A DNA stretch of 64,000 nucleotides from Sphingobacterium sp. SYP-B4668 (lineage in GTDB: Bacteria; Bacteroidota; Bacteroidia; Sphingobacteriales; Sphingobacteriaceae). Shown here piece after piece: positions 45,438-53,372 of the stretch. The position numbers and the translations under genes were made by a program. The notes beneath the pieces are model-generated. The model saw only the letters and a program-made list of their open reading frames with translations. It had not been told where the DNA came from and ran no database searches. Within the stretch, counting starts at the first letter, position 1, and each line of letters opens with the position of its first letter. The stretch spans positions 4,402,001-4,466,000 of the forward strand of contig NZ_CP115483.1 in the NCBI RefSeq assembly GCF_027627455.1. The letters run 5' to 3'.

Positions 45438-45701
45438 TTAGGTATTCAATTCTTGCAATTGTTCTCAAAAATAACTGGCGTACATTTTTCCTCCTTCAAC
45501 AGGACAAGACGTCTGTATGCGGAATATCTTATTATGGTCAAGGAGTTTAGAAAGTATATACGGTTTAATGTTGCGAAAGAAATTGATTTCCTCCCATCGG
45601 CTTTTAATGCCTTGCTTTATAACATCCTCTCTTATCAACAACAAATATTCTTGCTGGTATAGCATCATTTGATACGCTTCATCAATAGCATTTGAATGAA
45701 A
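45438..45701 (-). pseudogene. RteC-like fragment (conjugative transposon regulator remnant)
   Basis: Reverse-strand frame of about 88 codons. It reads FHSNAIDEAYQMMLYQQEYL, then KSRWEEINFFRNIKPYILSK, HNKIFRIQTSCPVEGGKMYA and SYF. These match the N-terminal part of RteC, the tetracycline-linked excision regulator of Bacteroides conjugative transposons. An in-frame TGA follows SYF, after which EQLQELNT fits the expected continuation (RteC-like SYFxEQLQELK), consistent with a CGA to TGA change. The rest of the gene is missing. It lies on one side of the urea transporter; a broken integrase lies on the other. Confidence 0.65.
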
Positions 45702-45787
45702 TTATTTAAAACCACTATTTTATCGATGTGATGTTAACGGTAGTTTTTCTTTGCCACACTAATTATACATGTTCGCTCAATCCTCCA

Positions 45788-46684
45788 TTACTTATTTTTC
45801 TTACCGCTCAATCTAATGTTATTTTTCAAAATAAGTGTCGTGACTGATGCAGCAACAAATGGAAAAGTTAATTGAGGAAAGGGTAGTGTGGTCATATACT
45901 GACTAATGATTGTCGTCAAAACAACAGAAAACAAAACCCAAATTCCGTCTTTTGTTTTATTGCCAGCAAAAACAATCGCACATAAAACTGCATTATAACT
46001 TACTAAACCTAAATTAATATTTTCAACGGGAATAGAAAAGAGTTGAGATACAAATACAGCCACTATCGAACCTGCAAGTCCATATAATGCTGCAAGGGGC
46101 GAGTTGATAAATACGGCAACAAAAAATACTACCCCTGCTAATAAATTGTCTTGAAAAATAACCTGTCCATATCCTCGAAAAGCAAAACCGAAATCAGCTT
46201 CGTCATAAGTATTTACAGGGGATGCGGTAATATTCAATTCGGGTAAAAAATGATTAATGATAAATAGTATTGCCCAACTTACTAATACAAAAGGTAAAGT
46301 AAAGACTGTTACTTTATTCGTTATAAAAAAGTGCTGTATAAGTGTTGAAATGATTGCTCCTATAACAATAAAGCACCAAATAATCAGTGTCGGTTTACTA
46401 AACAAAATTAATGCAGCTCCAACTAAAGCAGCATTAAATCCGTAAAGTCCTTTGTCTATACCGCTTATTTCAAACTTAAAAAGTTTGGCTGCCAATGTCG
46501 CTACAAAAACTGAAACGATTACAGCTATTCCCATATTGATTGAACCAATAAGTACTCCAACTAAAAACAGGAAGCCAGTTAGTGCATTCTCTTGGAGCAT
46601 TATCTGCCCCAAGCCTTTTAAAGATTGATTTATCAATGTAAATCGTGTAGCAGTATTTCTATAAGTCGGGTTTTCTGATGTCAT
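45788..46684 (-). CDS. Urea transporter (UT family)
   Basis: About 298 residues from ATG 46684 (MTSENPTYRNTATRFTLINQ); a further 17 residues upstream (46735) are possible but not family-like. It is a membrane channel with about ten hydrophobic segments in two related halves: GLGQIMLQENALTGFLFLVG (about 20-39), SGIDKGLYGFNAALVGAAL (about 73), TVFTLPFVLVSWAIL (urea signature LP), then GYGQVIFQDNLLAGVVFFVA and NLGLVSYNAVLCAIVF in the second half. It should let urea in. No urease genes are in the window. It sits between remnants of a mobile element and is probably cargo from it. Confidence 0.88.
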   Translation of the reverse strand: MTSENPTYRNTATRFTLINQSLKGLGQIMLQENALTGFLFLVGVLIGSINMGIAVIVSVFVATLAAKLFKFEISGIDKGLYGFNAALVGAALILFSKPTLIIWCFIVIGAIISTLIQHFFITNKVTVFTLPFVLVSWAILFIINHFLPELNITASPVNTYDEADFGFAFRGYGQVIFQDNLLAGVVFFVAVFINSPLAALYGLAGSIVAVFVSQLFSIPVENINLGLVSYNAVLCAIVFAGNKTKDGIWVLFSVVLTTIISQYMTTLPFPQLTFPFVAASVTTLILKNNIRLSGKKNK

Positions 46685-46918
46685 AATCTTGATGTTGTTC
46701 CTGTAGGCTACTTTCCTGTATGTTGTGTCCTCCAATTACTGCTAACTAGAAGATTGGCACAAGTTATCCGTTTTCAATTGTTTGTAATTTTTTTTATAGC
46801 AAGCACTAATATAAATAAAAAACCAATGCTTATAGCATTGATTTCCCTTGGTAACTTTATAAGTTCAGAGTTGCGAAACAAAAGACTATTCCATACCCTT
46901 AAATTTATGCGATAGCTT

Positions 46919-47352
46919 TTACATATCCTTTCCGACTTTCTCGTTAAGAATTTTTGCATAAATCTGCGTTGAGGCAATGTTTTTATACCCTAACATCTTG
47001 CTCAAACTTTCTAATGGAACACCCTCGCTCAAAAACAATGTGGCAAAGGTGTGAGATGCCAAATGAAAGGTTACTTTCTTTTGGACAGTCTATCTGGAAA
47101 TATTCGTTTTAGACTATCATTGCTGACCGTATTTGAGGGTACAGTAAATACCTTGTCTTCTTTTGAAAATCCCGCATCCTTTTCGATAATCATTTTTGGA
47201 TATCCAACAGCATCACGTTTGATGATGTAGACGTTTTTTTCTGCGTACAGTAATCCATTGGTTGCTGTCAAAGAAATCTTGAATATAGCTATTTTAAGTC
47301 CTTTCATATCGGAATAGGAAAGACCTGTAAAGGTGTTATATCTGTTTATCAA
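46919..47352 (-). pseudogene. Broken tyrosine recombinase (integrase) fragment
   Basis: Two overlapping frames on the reverse strand. 47352-47071 reads RYNTFTGLSYSDMKGLKIAI and on to SKRK before a stop, matching the catalytic start of Bacteroidetes integrases (FTGLSYSD). The next frame, from about 47087, continues KKVTFHLASHTFATLFLSEG, then VPLESLSKMLGYKNIASTQI, YAKILNEKVGKDM and a stop, the end of the catalytic domain. A single frameshift joins them. In the HxxR box the Arg is Ser (HLASH for HLARH). The N-terminal arm and core-binding domain are not found. The Y of the active site (QIYAKI) is kept. Confidence 0.82.
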
Positions 47353-47426
47353 AAGTAACGTGTTGGTAACCCTACTTTTGACAAAAATCGCTTCTTACTG
47401 CTTTTTAACTCATTATCAAAAAATCA

Positions 47427-47466
47427 AAAAACGGCTGTAAAATCTTTATTTACAACCGTTTTACCT
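47427..47466 (-). terminator. Terminator of the ATP synthase operon
   Basis: Read on the reverse strand: AAACGGTTGTAAA, seven-base loop, TTTACAGCCGTTTTTTG, a stem of about 13 bp with one mismatch and a T-run, 50 bases after the atpG stop. Confidence 0.82.
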
Positions 47467-47517
47467 GGTTTTAATCTTTGATGTATTTTTACTGAAAATT
47501 TATCATAAAAATACTAT

Positions 47518-48411
47518 TTATCCATTTGACAGTGCTGCAGCACCTGATACGATCTCGGTCAACTCAGTTGTAATGGCCGCTTGACGTGCTTGGTTATAAG
47601 ACAGCTTCAATGATTTAATCAAATCACCAGCATTCTCAGTTGCCTTGTCCATAGCTGTCATACGAGCACCATGCTCAGAAGCATGAGAATCCAAGACAGC
47701 TTTGTATAATTGGATTTTGATAGCCTTAGGAATTAATTCCTCTATTATTTTTTCCTTAGACGGCTCGATGATGTAATCAATCTCCTTTGGTTCTTCTTTA
47801 GTCTTTGCGGTATCTTCTGCCGGAAGTAAAGGCAAGATCTGCTCTGCTGTCAATATTTGAACAGCAGCGTTGCGGAATTGATTATATACCACCTCTACGC
47901 GGTCGTAGTTGCCTTCTTTGAATTGCTCCATGATAAACTCTGTTATCTTGGAAGTATTCTCAAAATTAAGCTCGGTGAACAATTCACTATGATTGGCCAC
48001 GACATTGTACGCATTGCGTTTGGCATAAAAATCATTTCCTTTCTTACCGATAGCTATGATACTGACGTTACCTTTTCTTAGTTGATCTGCATATTTCTCC
48101 GAAATCAGATTATTGGTTGCCTTGATAACATTGGCATTGAATGCTCCCGCAAGTCCTCTATTGGACGAGACCACTACCAATAGTACCTTATTGGGCTCGC
48201 GATCTTTGGTAAAAGGTGAATCATTACCTTCGACACTTGCAGATACATCAGCCAGAATCGCCCTTAATTTATTGGCATATGGACGCAATTGTATAATTGC
48301 ATTTGTCGCACGCTTTAATTTGGCGGCAGACACCATTTTCATCGCTTTAGTGATCTGCTGCGTCGAGGATACCGATACAATACGGTTTCTTACTTCTTTT
48401 AAGTTTGCCAT
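47518..48411 (-). CDS. atpG: ATP synthase F1 subunit gamma
   Basis: A 297-residue central rotor shaft protein of F1. The N-terminal helix MANLKEVRNRIVSVSSTQQITKAMKMVSAAKL and the C-terminal helix (AMDKATENAGDLIKSLKLSYNQARQAAITTELTEIVSGAAAL; positions about 255-295) form the coiled coil inside the alpha/beta ring. It is last in the operon; atpD and atpC, which follow in many bacteria, are not here, as is usual in Bacteroidetes. An insertion around residues 195-225 (rich in Glu, Lys and Ile) is longer than in E. coli. Confidence 0.96.
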   Translation of the reverse strand: MANLKEVRNRIVSVSSTQQITKAMKMVSAAKLKRATNAIIQLRPYANKLRAILADVSASVEGNDSPFTKDREPNKVLLVVVSSNRGLAGAFNANVIKATNNLISEKYADQLRKGNVSIIAIGKKGNDFYAKRNAYNVVANHSELFTELNFENTSKITEFIMEQFKEGNYDRVEVVYNQFRNAAVQILTAEQILPLLPAEDTAKTKEEPKEIDYIIEPSKEKIIEELIPKAIKIQLYKAVLDSHASEHGARMTAMDKATENAGDLIKSLKLSYNQARQAAITTELTEIVSGAAALSNG

Positions 48412-48443
48412 ATTTAAATTGAGACTTGAGTATTGAGCACTGT

Positions 48444-48473
48444 GTATTGAGTATATTGCTCTATACTCAATAC
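48444..48473. other. Perfect hairpin between atpA and atpG
   Basis: GTATTGAGTATA (48444-48455), loop TTGCTC, TATACTCAATAC (48462-48473) form a 12-bp perfect stem inside the 79-base atpA-atpG gap. Outside it GAGTATTGAG (48428-48437) and CTCAATACTC (48466-48475) are a second inverted pair, and direct copies of TTGAG recur. It has no T-run and is not a terminator by form. It may set the level of atpG or be an intergenic repeat. Confidence 0.6.
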
Positions 48474-48490
48474 TCCATACCCATATCTAA

Positions 48491-50065
48491 TTAATATTGT
48501 GATGCTAATTCTTTAGCAACTTTTTCCAACACATCAGTCAATTCATCTGAGAATTTACCAGCTTTAAGTGCTGACAAAACTTCTGGATGACGTTGCTCCA
48601 ATTGAGTTAGATAATCCTCTTCAAATTGACGCACTTTAGCGACTGGTACCGAACGGAAAAGGCCTTTAGTACCTGCATAGATGATTGCAACTTGTTTTTC
48701 AACAGATACAGGAGAGAACTGTCCTTGTTTCAAAATTTCAACGTTACGAACCCCTTTATCCAATACAGCCTTAGTTGCAGCATCTAAATCCGAACCAAAT
48801 TTAGAAAATGCCTCCAGCTCGCGGTACTGAGCCTGATCCAACTTCAATGTACCAGATACTTTCTTCATCGGTTTAATCTGCGCATTACCACCTACACGGG
48901 ATACAGAGATACCCACGTTGATTGCTGGACGAATACCCGCATTAAACAAGTTAGACTCTAAGAAAATCTGACCATCGGTAATTGAAATTACGTTGGTTGG
49001 GATATAGGCAGATACATCACCAGCTTGTGTCTCAATGATTGGAAGCGCTGTCAATGAACCACCACCTTTCACCAAATGCTTAATAGACTCAGGAAGGTCA
49101 TTCATATTACGAGCAATTTCATCTGAAGCATTGATTTTAGCAGCACGCTCTAATAAACGGGAGTGAAGATAAAACACGTCTCCAGGATATGCTTCACGAC
49201 CAGGGGGACGACGAAGCAATAAGGATACCTCACGGTAAGCTACCGCCTGTTTTGACAAATCATCATATACAATCAATGCTGGACGTCCGGTGTCACGGAA
49301 AAATTCACCAATTGCAGCGCCTGACATCGGAGCGTAAAACTGCAAAGGTGCAGGTTCAGCAGCCGAAGCGTTGACAATCACTGTATAAGCCATCGCTCCT
49401 CTTTCCTCCAATGTACGAACGATGTTCGCAATTGTAGAGTTCTTTTGACCCACAGCAACATAAATACAGAACACAGGTTGACCTGCATCATAAAATTCTT
49501 TTTGGTTTAAGATGGTATCGATACACACAGCAGTCTTACCTGTCTGACGATCACCGATAACCAACTCACGCTGTCCACGACCGATAGGAATCATAGCATC
49601 GATGGCTTTGATACCTGTCTGTAGAGGCTCTGTAACTGGTTGACGGTAAATTACCCCTGGAGCTTTACGCTCAATAGGCATTTCGTAAGTATCTCCTACA
49701 ATCGGTCCCTTACCATCGATAGGCTGACCCAACGTATTAACGACACGACCCAAAAGTCCTTCACCCACTTTGATGGATGCGATACGTTCAGTACGTTTAA
49801 CAGTACCGCCTTCTTTTACGTTTTCAGAAGAACCCAAAAGTACAACACCTACGTTGTCCTCTTCCAAGTTCATGACGATACCTTGCAATCCGTTATCAAA
49901 CTCTACTAACTCTCCCAACTGTACTTTAGTTAAGCCGTAGATCCGAGCGATACCGTCACCTATTGTTAGGACTGTACCCACTTCTTCGAGTTCGGCTTCT
50001 GATTTAAAGCCTGACAATTGTTCTCTCAAAATTGCCGAAACTTCATCTGGTCTTACCTCTATCAT
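48491..50065 (-). CDS. atpA: ATP synthase F1 subunit alpha
   Basis: A 524-residue F1 subunit. The Walker A loop is GDRQTGKTAVC (about residue 171), and the catalytic-site arginine lies in the SVSRVGGNAQIKP segment (about 373). It forms the non-catalytic nucleotide sites alternating with beta. Downstream atpG is 79 bases away with a hairpin in the gap. Upstream is atpH (gap 53 bases). Confidence 0.97.
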   Translation of the reverse strand: MIEVRPDEVSAILREQLSGFKSEAELEEVGTVLTIGDGIARIYGLTKVQLGELVEFDNGLQGIVMNLEEDNVGVVLLGSSENVKEGGTVKRTERIASIKVGEGLLGRVVNTLGQPIDGKGPIVGDTYEMPIERKAPGVIYRQPVTEPLQTGIKAIDAMIPIGRGQRELVIGDRQTGKTAVCIDTILNQKEFYDAGQPVFCIYVAVGQKNSTIANIVRTLEERGAMAYTVIVNASAAEPAPLQFYAPMSGAAIGEFFRDTGRPALIVYDDLSKQAVAYREVSLLLRRPPGREAYPGDVFYLHSRLLERAAKINASDEIARNMNDLPESIKHLVKGGGSLTALPIIETQAGDVSAYIPTNVISITDGQIFLESNLFNAGIRPAINVGISVSRVGGNAQIKPMKKVSGTLKLDQAQYRELEAFSKFGSDLDAATKAVLDKGVRNVEILKQGQFSPVSVEKQVAIIYAGTKGLFRSVPVAKVRQFEEDYLTQLEQRHPEVLSALKAGKFSDELTDVLEKVAKELASQY

Positions 50066-50118
50066 TGTAATTTTTATAAGGGGTTTTTTATTTTTGTTTT
50101 ATTTCCAAGTTCGGTGGC

Positions 50119-50664
50119 TTATACCGCCCGAACAGCTAAATATCTTTCTAAATCTTCTAATTTGCGCGAAATACTAGTATCGATTTGCTTGTCTCCGACT
50201 TTAACGACGAATCCACCAATCAATGAAGTATCTACTTTATTAGTCAAAATGACCTCTGCACTGAGTTCCTTAGCGATAAGTGTTTTTAAAGTTTCAAAAT
50301 TTTCAGTCGACAATGTTGAAGCAGAAATGACTGTCGCTTCTACGACACCTTTAATCACGTTATAACCACGTAAAAACTCTTCAGCAGTACTGTAAAGAAT
50401 CTCACCTCGGCCTTTGTAGATCACAATTTTAAAAAATGCCAAAACCGAAACATCAAACTTATCCTTGAACAATTGGTCAAGAATGGCATATTTCTTTTCA
50501 AATGTAATGATTGGATTAGCTAATACTGCACGAAGGGCTGTATTTTCTTTTACCACCGATACAAACTGTTCAATATTCGCTTTTACGTCTTCCAGCTTAC
50601 CCTGTTCCTGAGCCAAGTCTAATAAAGACTTTGCGTATCTCGATGCTACTTTATATACTGACAT
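50119..50664 (-). CDS. atpH: ATP synthase F1 subunit delta
   Basis: A 181-residue stalk protein linking F1 to the b dimer. The N-terminal YKVASRYAKSLLDLAQEQGK and the C-terminal GGFVVKVGDKQIDTSISRKL are the usual family marks. It is between atpF and atpA, in the normal order. Confidence 0.93.
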   Translation of the reverse strand: MSVYKVASRYAKSLLDLAQEQGKLEDVKANIEQFVSVVKENTALRAVLANPIITFEKKYAILDQLFKDKFDVSVLAFFKIVIYKGRGEILYSTAEEFLRGYNVIKGVVEATVISASTLSTENFETLKTLIAKELSAEVILTNKVDTSLIGGFVVKVGDKQIDTSISRKLEDLERYLAVRAV

Positions 50665-50696
50665 AGTTATAAATTATAGATTTGACTGACCAATGA

Positions 50697-51197
50697 TTAG
50701 TTTAACTTAACATCTTTAAGCAAATCTGCTACTAAAGACTGTTGCTTACCTTGGTCCTCAAATTCTCTACTCAATACCTTACGGGCAATCTCGATTGACA
50801 ATTCGGACACCTGAGCTTTCACTTCTGCCAATGCTTTTGTTTTTTGGCTCTCAATCTCATGTTTAGCCTGAGCAATCAAACGTTTTCCTTCAGTCTGCGC
50901 TTGCTCTCTTGCCTCAGCAACGATCTTGTCTTTCAACTCTTTTGCTTCTTTCAAAATCAAATCACGCTCGGCACGAGCCTCTTTTAGCAATTGCTCATTT
51001 TCGTTGGTCAAACGAGCCATTTCCAACTTAGCTTTCTCTGCAGCAGCCAAAGCATTGGAAATGCCATTCTCACGCTCTTCAAGCGCATCAACGATAGGCT
51101 TCCAAGCAAATTTACCCAATAAGAAAATGACGATTACTAGAATAATGACCTGCCAAAAAAACAGGCCGTATGAAAACTGATCTAATAATTTATCCAT
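50697..51197 (-). CDS. atpF: ATP synthase F0 subunit b
   Basis: A 166-residue peripheral stalk subunit. It has one N-terminal transmembrane helix (about 12-29, GLFFWQVIILVIVIFLLG) and a long coiled-coil region rich in Ala, Glu and Lys (about 45-150). It dimerises and holds F1 to the a subunit. Gap to atpE is 101 bases. Confidence 0.95.
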   Translation of the reverse strand: MDKLLDQFSYGLFFWQVIILVIVIFLLGKFAWKPIVDALEERENGISNALAAAEKAKLEMARLTNENEQLLKEARAERDLILKEAKELKDKIVAEAREQAQTEGKRLIAQAKHEIESQKTKALAEVKAQVSELSIEIARKVLSREFEDQGKQQSLVADLLKDVKLN

Positions 51198-51298
51198 TGA
51201 TATAGAATATATGTGTGTTTAATACTTTTTATTTTAAAAATTCATAAAAAACATGATTGGTAACCAACCGTTACCAATCATGTTTTAAGGTTTTGTGA

Positions 51299-51487
51299 CT
51301 ATTTACCCAATAGTAAAGCACCGAATGCTAAACCTTCAAGTAACGCACCAATGATAATCATTGCAGTTTGGATTTTGCTAGCAGCTTCTGGTTGACGAGC
51401 AATAGCTTCCATAGCCGAACCACCGATTTTACCTAGTCCTAAACCTGCACCGATAACGATTAAACCGGCTCCAATTAAATTGTACAT
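51299..51487 (-). CDS. atpE: ATP synthase F0 subunit c
   Basis: A 62-residue hairpin of two helices that makes the rotor ring. The loop carries ARQPE (about 30-34), and the ion-binding Glu is in IIIGALLEGLAFGALLLGK (Glu 51). It is shorter than E. coli c (79). The region near Glu 51 shows no clear sodium-binding set, so protons are the likely ion. Confidence 0.94.
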   Translation of the reverse strand: MYNLIGAGLIVIGAGLGLGKIGGSAMEAIARQPEAASKIQTAMIIIGALLEGLAFGALLLGK

Positions 51488-51520
51488 AATGTATGATTTG
51501 AATAATTAAAAAAATTCTGA

Positions 51521-52603
51521 TTAATGATCATGGTGTTCCTCAACTGCCATCCCAATAAACAAGGATGAAAGCATGGTAAAGATAAACGCCTGTAAAAATG
51601 CTACCAATATCTCCAATACGAATAAAAACAATGTCAACAACATCGACATCGAAATACTACCTGGCAATGTTAAGAGTTCTTGAAGCAAGTAAATTCCCGC
51701 AATCAATCCCATGACAATCGTGTGTCCAGCAGTAATGTTTGCAAACAAACGAACCATCAACGAAAAAGGCTTGGTGAATAATCCTAAAACCTCTATCGGA
51801 GCCAGAATAAACTTGAATGGCACAGGTACTCCTGGCATCCAAAAAATATGCTTCCAATAACTTTTATTAGCTTTGAAATTGGTTATTAAAAAGGTGAACA
51901 CCGCGAGACAAAATGTGATACTGATGTTACCCGTAACATTGTACCCTAGTGGAGTAAGTCCCAACAAGTTTAGAATAAAAATCAAGAAAAACACAGAAAG
52001 CAAATACGGCATGAACTCTTTGTATCGATGACCGATATTGGGTAAAGCCATTTCGTCGCGAACGTAGAGTACTAATGGCTCTAATACACGTGAAAATCCC
52101 TTTGGCAAATTATTGGATCCTTTTCTGTAAGTCTTAGCCAGTCCAATGAACATAATGAACATCAAGATCGCAGCCAAAAATAACCCCGTAACGTTTTTTG
52201 TTATTGAAAAATCCCAAGGCTTGGCATTCGTTGGGTGATGTTTTTCATCCATTGTCAACATACCCGAAGCATCGGTCTTATAGATTTTATTGTGAAAAAG
52301 CTTGTAGAATTGACCACCTTCTTCAACTACAGCGTTGCCGTGATCAAATCTCGCAGAAGAGAATACTTTAAGACCATTGTCAATCAAAATGACTGGCAAT
52401 GGAAAACCATAAACTTTCCCTTCTTTCTTATCGCTGAATAAAGAAAAGTAATAATCATCTTCCAAGTGATGGGCGATATATTCACGGATTTCTTCAGACT
52501 GAGATTTTGGTTCGCCAGTAACATCACTAGCACTCGCCAAGAACGGTTTACATCCGAACAATACTACGGTAAAAATAAGAAGCGCTCTCCTAAGACTCTG
52601 CAT
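51521..52603 (-). CDS. atpB: ATP synthase F0 subunit a
   Basis: A 360-residue membrane protein with a signal-like N-terminus (about 1-24) and an extra region of about 110 residues before the first core helix (about 140), as in Bacteroidetes. The stator Arg that faces the c ring is in FSLMVRLFANITAGHTIVMG (about residue 287). The C-terminus is rich in His. It moves protons between the half channels. Confidence 0.95.
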   Translation of the reverse strand: MQSLRRALLIFTVVLFGCKPFLASASDVTGEPKSQSEEIREYIAHHLEDDYYFSLFSDKKEGKVYGFPLPVILIDNGLKVFSSARFDHGNAVVEEGGQFYKLFHNKIYKTDASGMLTMDEKHHPTNAKPWDFSITKNVTGLFLAAILMFIMFIGLAKTYRKGSNNLPKGFSRVLEPLVLYVRDEMALPNIGHRYKEFMPYLLSVFFLIFILNLLGLTPLGYNVTGNISITFCLAVFTFLITNFKANKSYWKHIFWMPGVPVPFKFILAPIEVLGLFTKPFSLMVRLFANITAGHTIVMGLIAGIYLLQELLTLPGSISMSMLLTLFLFVLEILVAFLQAFIFTMLSSLFIGMAVEEHHDH

Positions 52604-52690
52604 GTTTTCTTGTTAATTTTTGCGCAAAAATACGATTTTATTTATCATCTTCTGCGATTAATTGAAACTTTTTTTTATTTTAATAATCCT

Positions 52691-53083
52691 CTATTTATTC
52701 TCTTGATTTATAACTTTATAGGTTATAAATACGTCATAGACCAGAAATGCAAAAAACACGGCCAAAAAATTATATTCAAGGAAATTTTCAGGCATCTTGT
52801 TCAACCCTTTATTCACGTACAAAAAGGATGCAGCCATCTTCAAGGTCAACAAACCCAGAAAAATAAATCCGATATTTTTGGGCATTACCGTATTAGCTAC
52901 TAAGATAATGATCAACATCACCGACGAAGCAATGCCCTCGAAAAGATATAAACCCGAAAGACTATATGAACCTGTTGACCATGCTCCCTGTAAATCCAGA
53001 TTATTCAAAATAAAATAGTGACTTCCAAACAAAATGGCTCCAATAATCAACAGTAGTATAAAATAGCCTACAGACTTACTCAT
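52691..53083 (-). CDS. Four-helix membrane protein in the AtpI position
   Basis: A 130-residue membrane protein with four predicted helices (about 6-24, 45-64, 68-90 and 102-122). It lies between atpZ (8-base overlap) and atpB. In other phyla AtpI helps c-ring assembly in this place; by position this may do so, but no AtpI motif is clear. A DUF6168-like protein of Bacteroidetes is the nearest family I recognise. Confidence 0.65.
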   Translation of the reverse strand: MSKSVGYFILLLIIGAILFGSHYFILNNLDLQGAWSTGSYSLSGLYLFEGIASSVMLIIILVANTVMPKNIGFIFLGLLTLKMAASFLYVNKGLNKMPENFLEYNFLAVFFAFLVYDVFITYKVINQENK

Positions 53084-53294
53084 CTTTATTTATTCGATTA
53101 GCTTGTTTAATAAAATAATAGAGCGATACAAATACACCCAAAAATGTACAGATTTTCATTGCTAGACTTCCTGAAAGCACATATTTCTCATCCAACCACG
53201 TACCCAACAGATAGAAAAGATAGATGGTAATCCCCATCTGGGAAGGCATTGCAATAAACATCATCCACTTATTGTTTTTGCCTTTTTTTTCCAT
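53076..53294 (-). CDS. AtpZ/AtpI-type small membrane protein
   Basis: A 72-residue two-helix protein (about 12-32 and 43-62). It has MFIAMPSQMGITIYLFYLLG, then GTWLDEKY between the helices, the mark of the AtpZ/AtpI family that co-occurs with F-type ATP synthase and assists Mg or assembly. It is first in the operon. A TATATTTG -7 box at 53357-53350 is 56 bases upstream. Confidence 0.82.
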   Translation of the reverse strand: MEKKGKNNKWMMFIAMPSQMGITIYLFYLLGTWLDEKYVLSGSLAMKICTFLGVFVSLYYFIKQANRINKDE

Positions 53295-53349
53295 AATTTA
53301 TGTGTTAGTCAAAAGGAGTCGTACTTCTCCCCTATCTCAAAATCATGTG

Positions 53350-53357
53350 CAAATATA
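53350..53357 (-). promoter_or_regulatory. Likely -7 box of the ATP synthase operon
   Basis: On the reverse strand TATATTTG matches the Bacteroidetes TAnnTTTG element. A -33 TTTG is not clear at the expected distance. The operon start (53294) is 56 bases downstream. Confidence 0.4.
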
Positions 53358-53372
53358 AGCGATAATTTTTGT

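Noticed and set aside
45453..45662. Forward open frame of 69 codons after fabH
   Set aside because: The reverse strand of the same DNA matches RteC; the forward frame has no family.
46774..46977. Reverse open frame of 67 codons near the integrase remnant
   Set aside because: Out-of-frame reading of the end of the integrase fragment plus AT-rich flank.
49640..49909. Forward open frame of 89 codons within atpA
   Set aside because: Antisense shadow of atpA.
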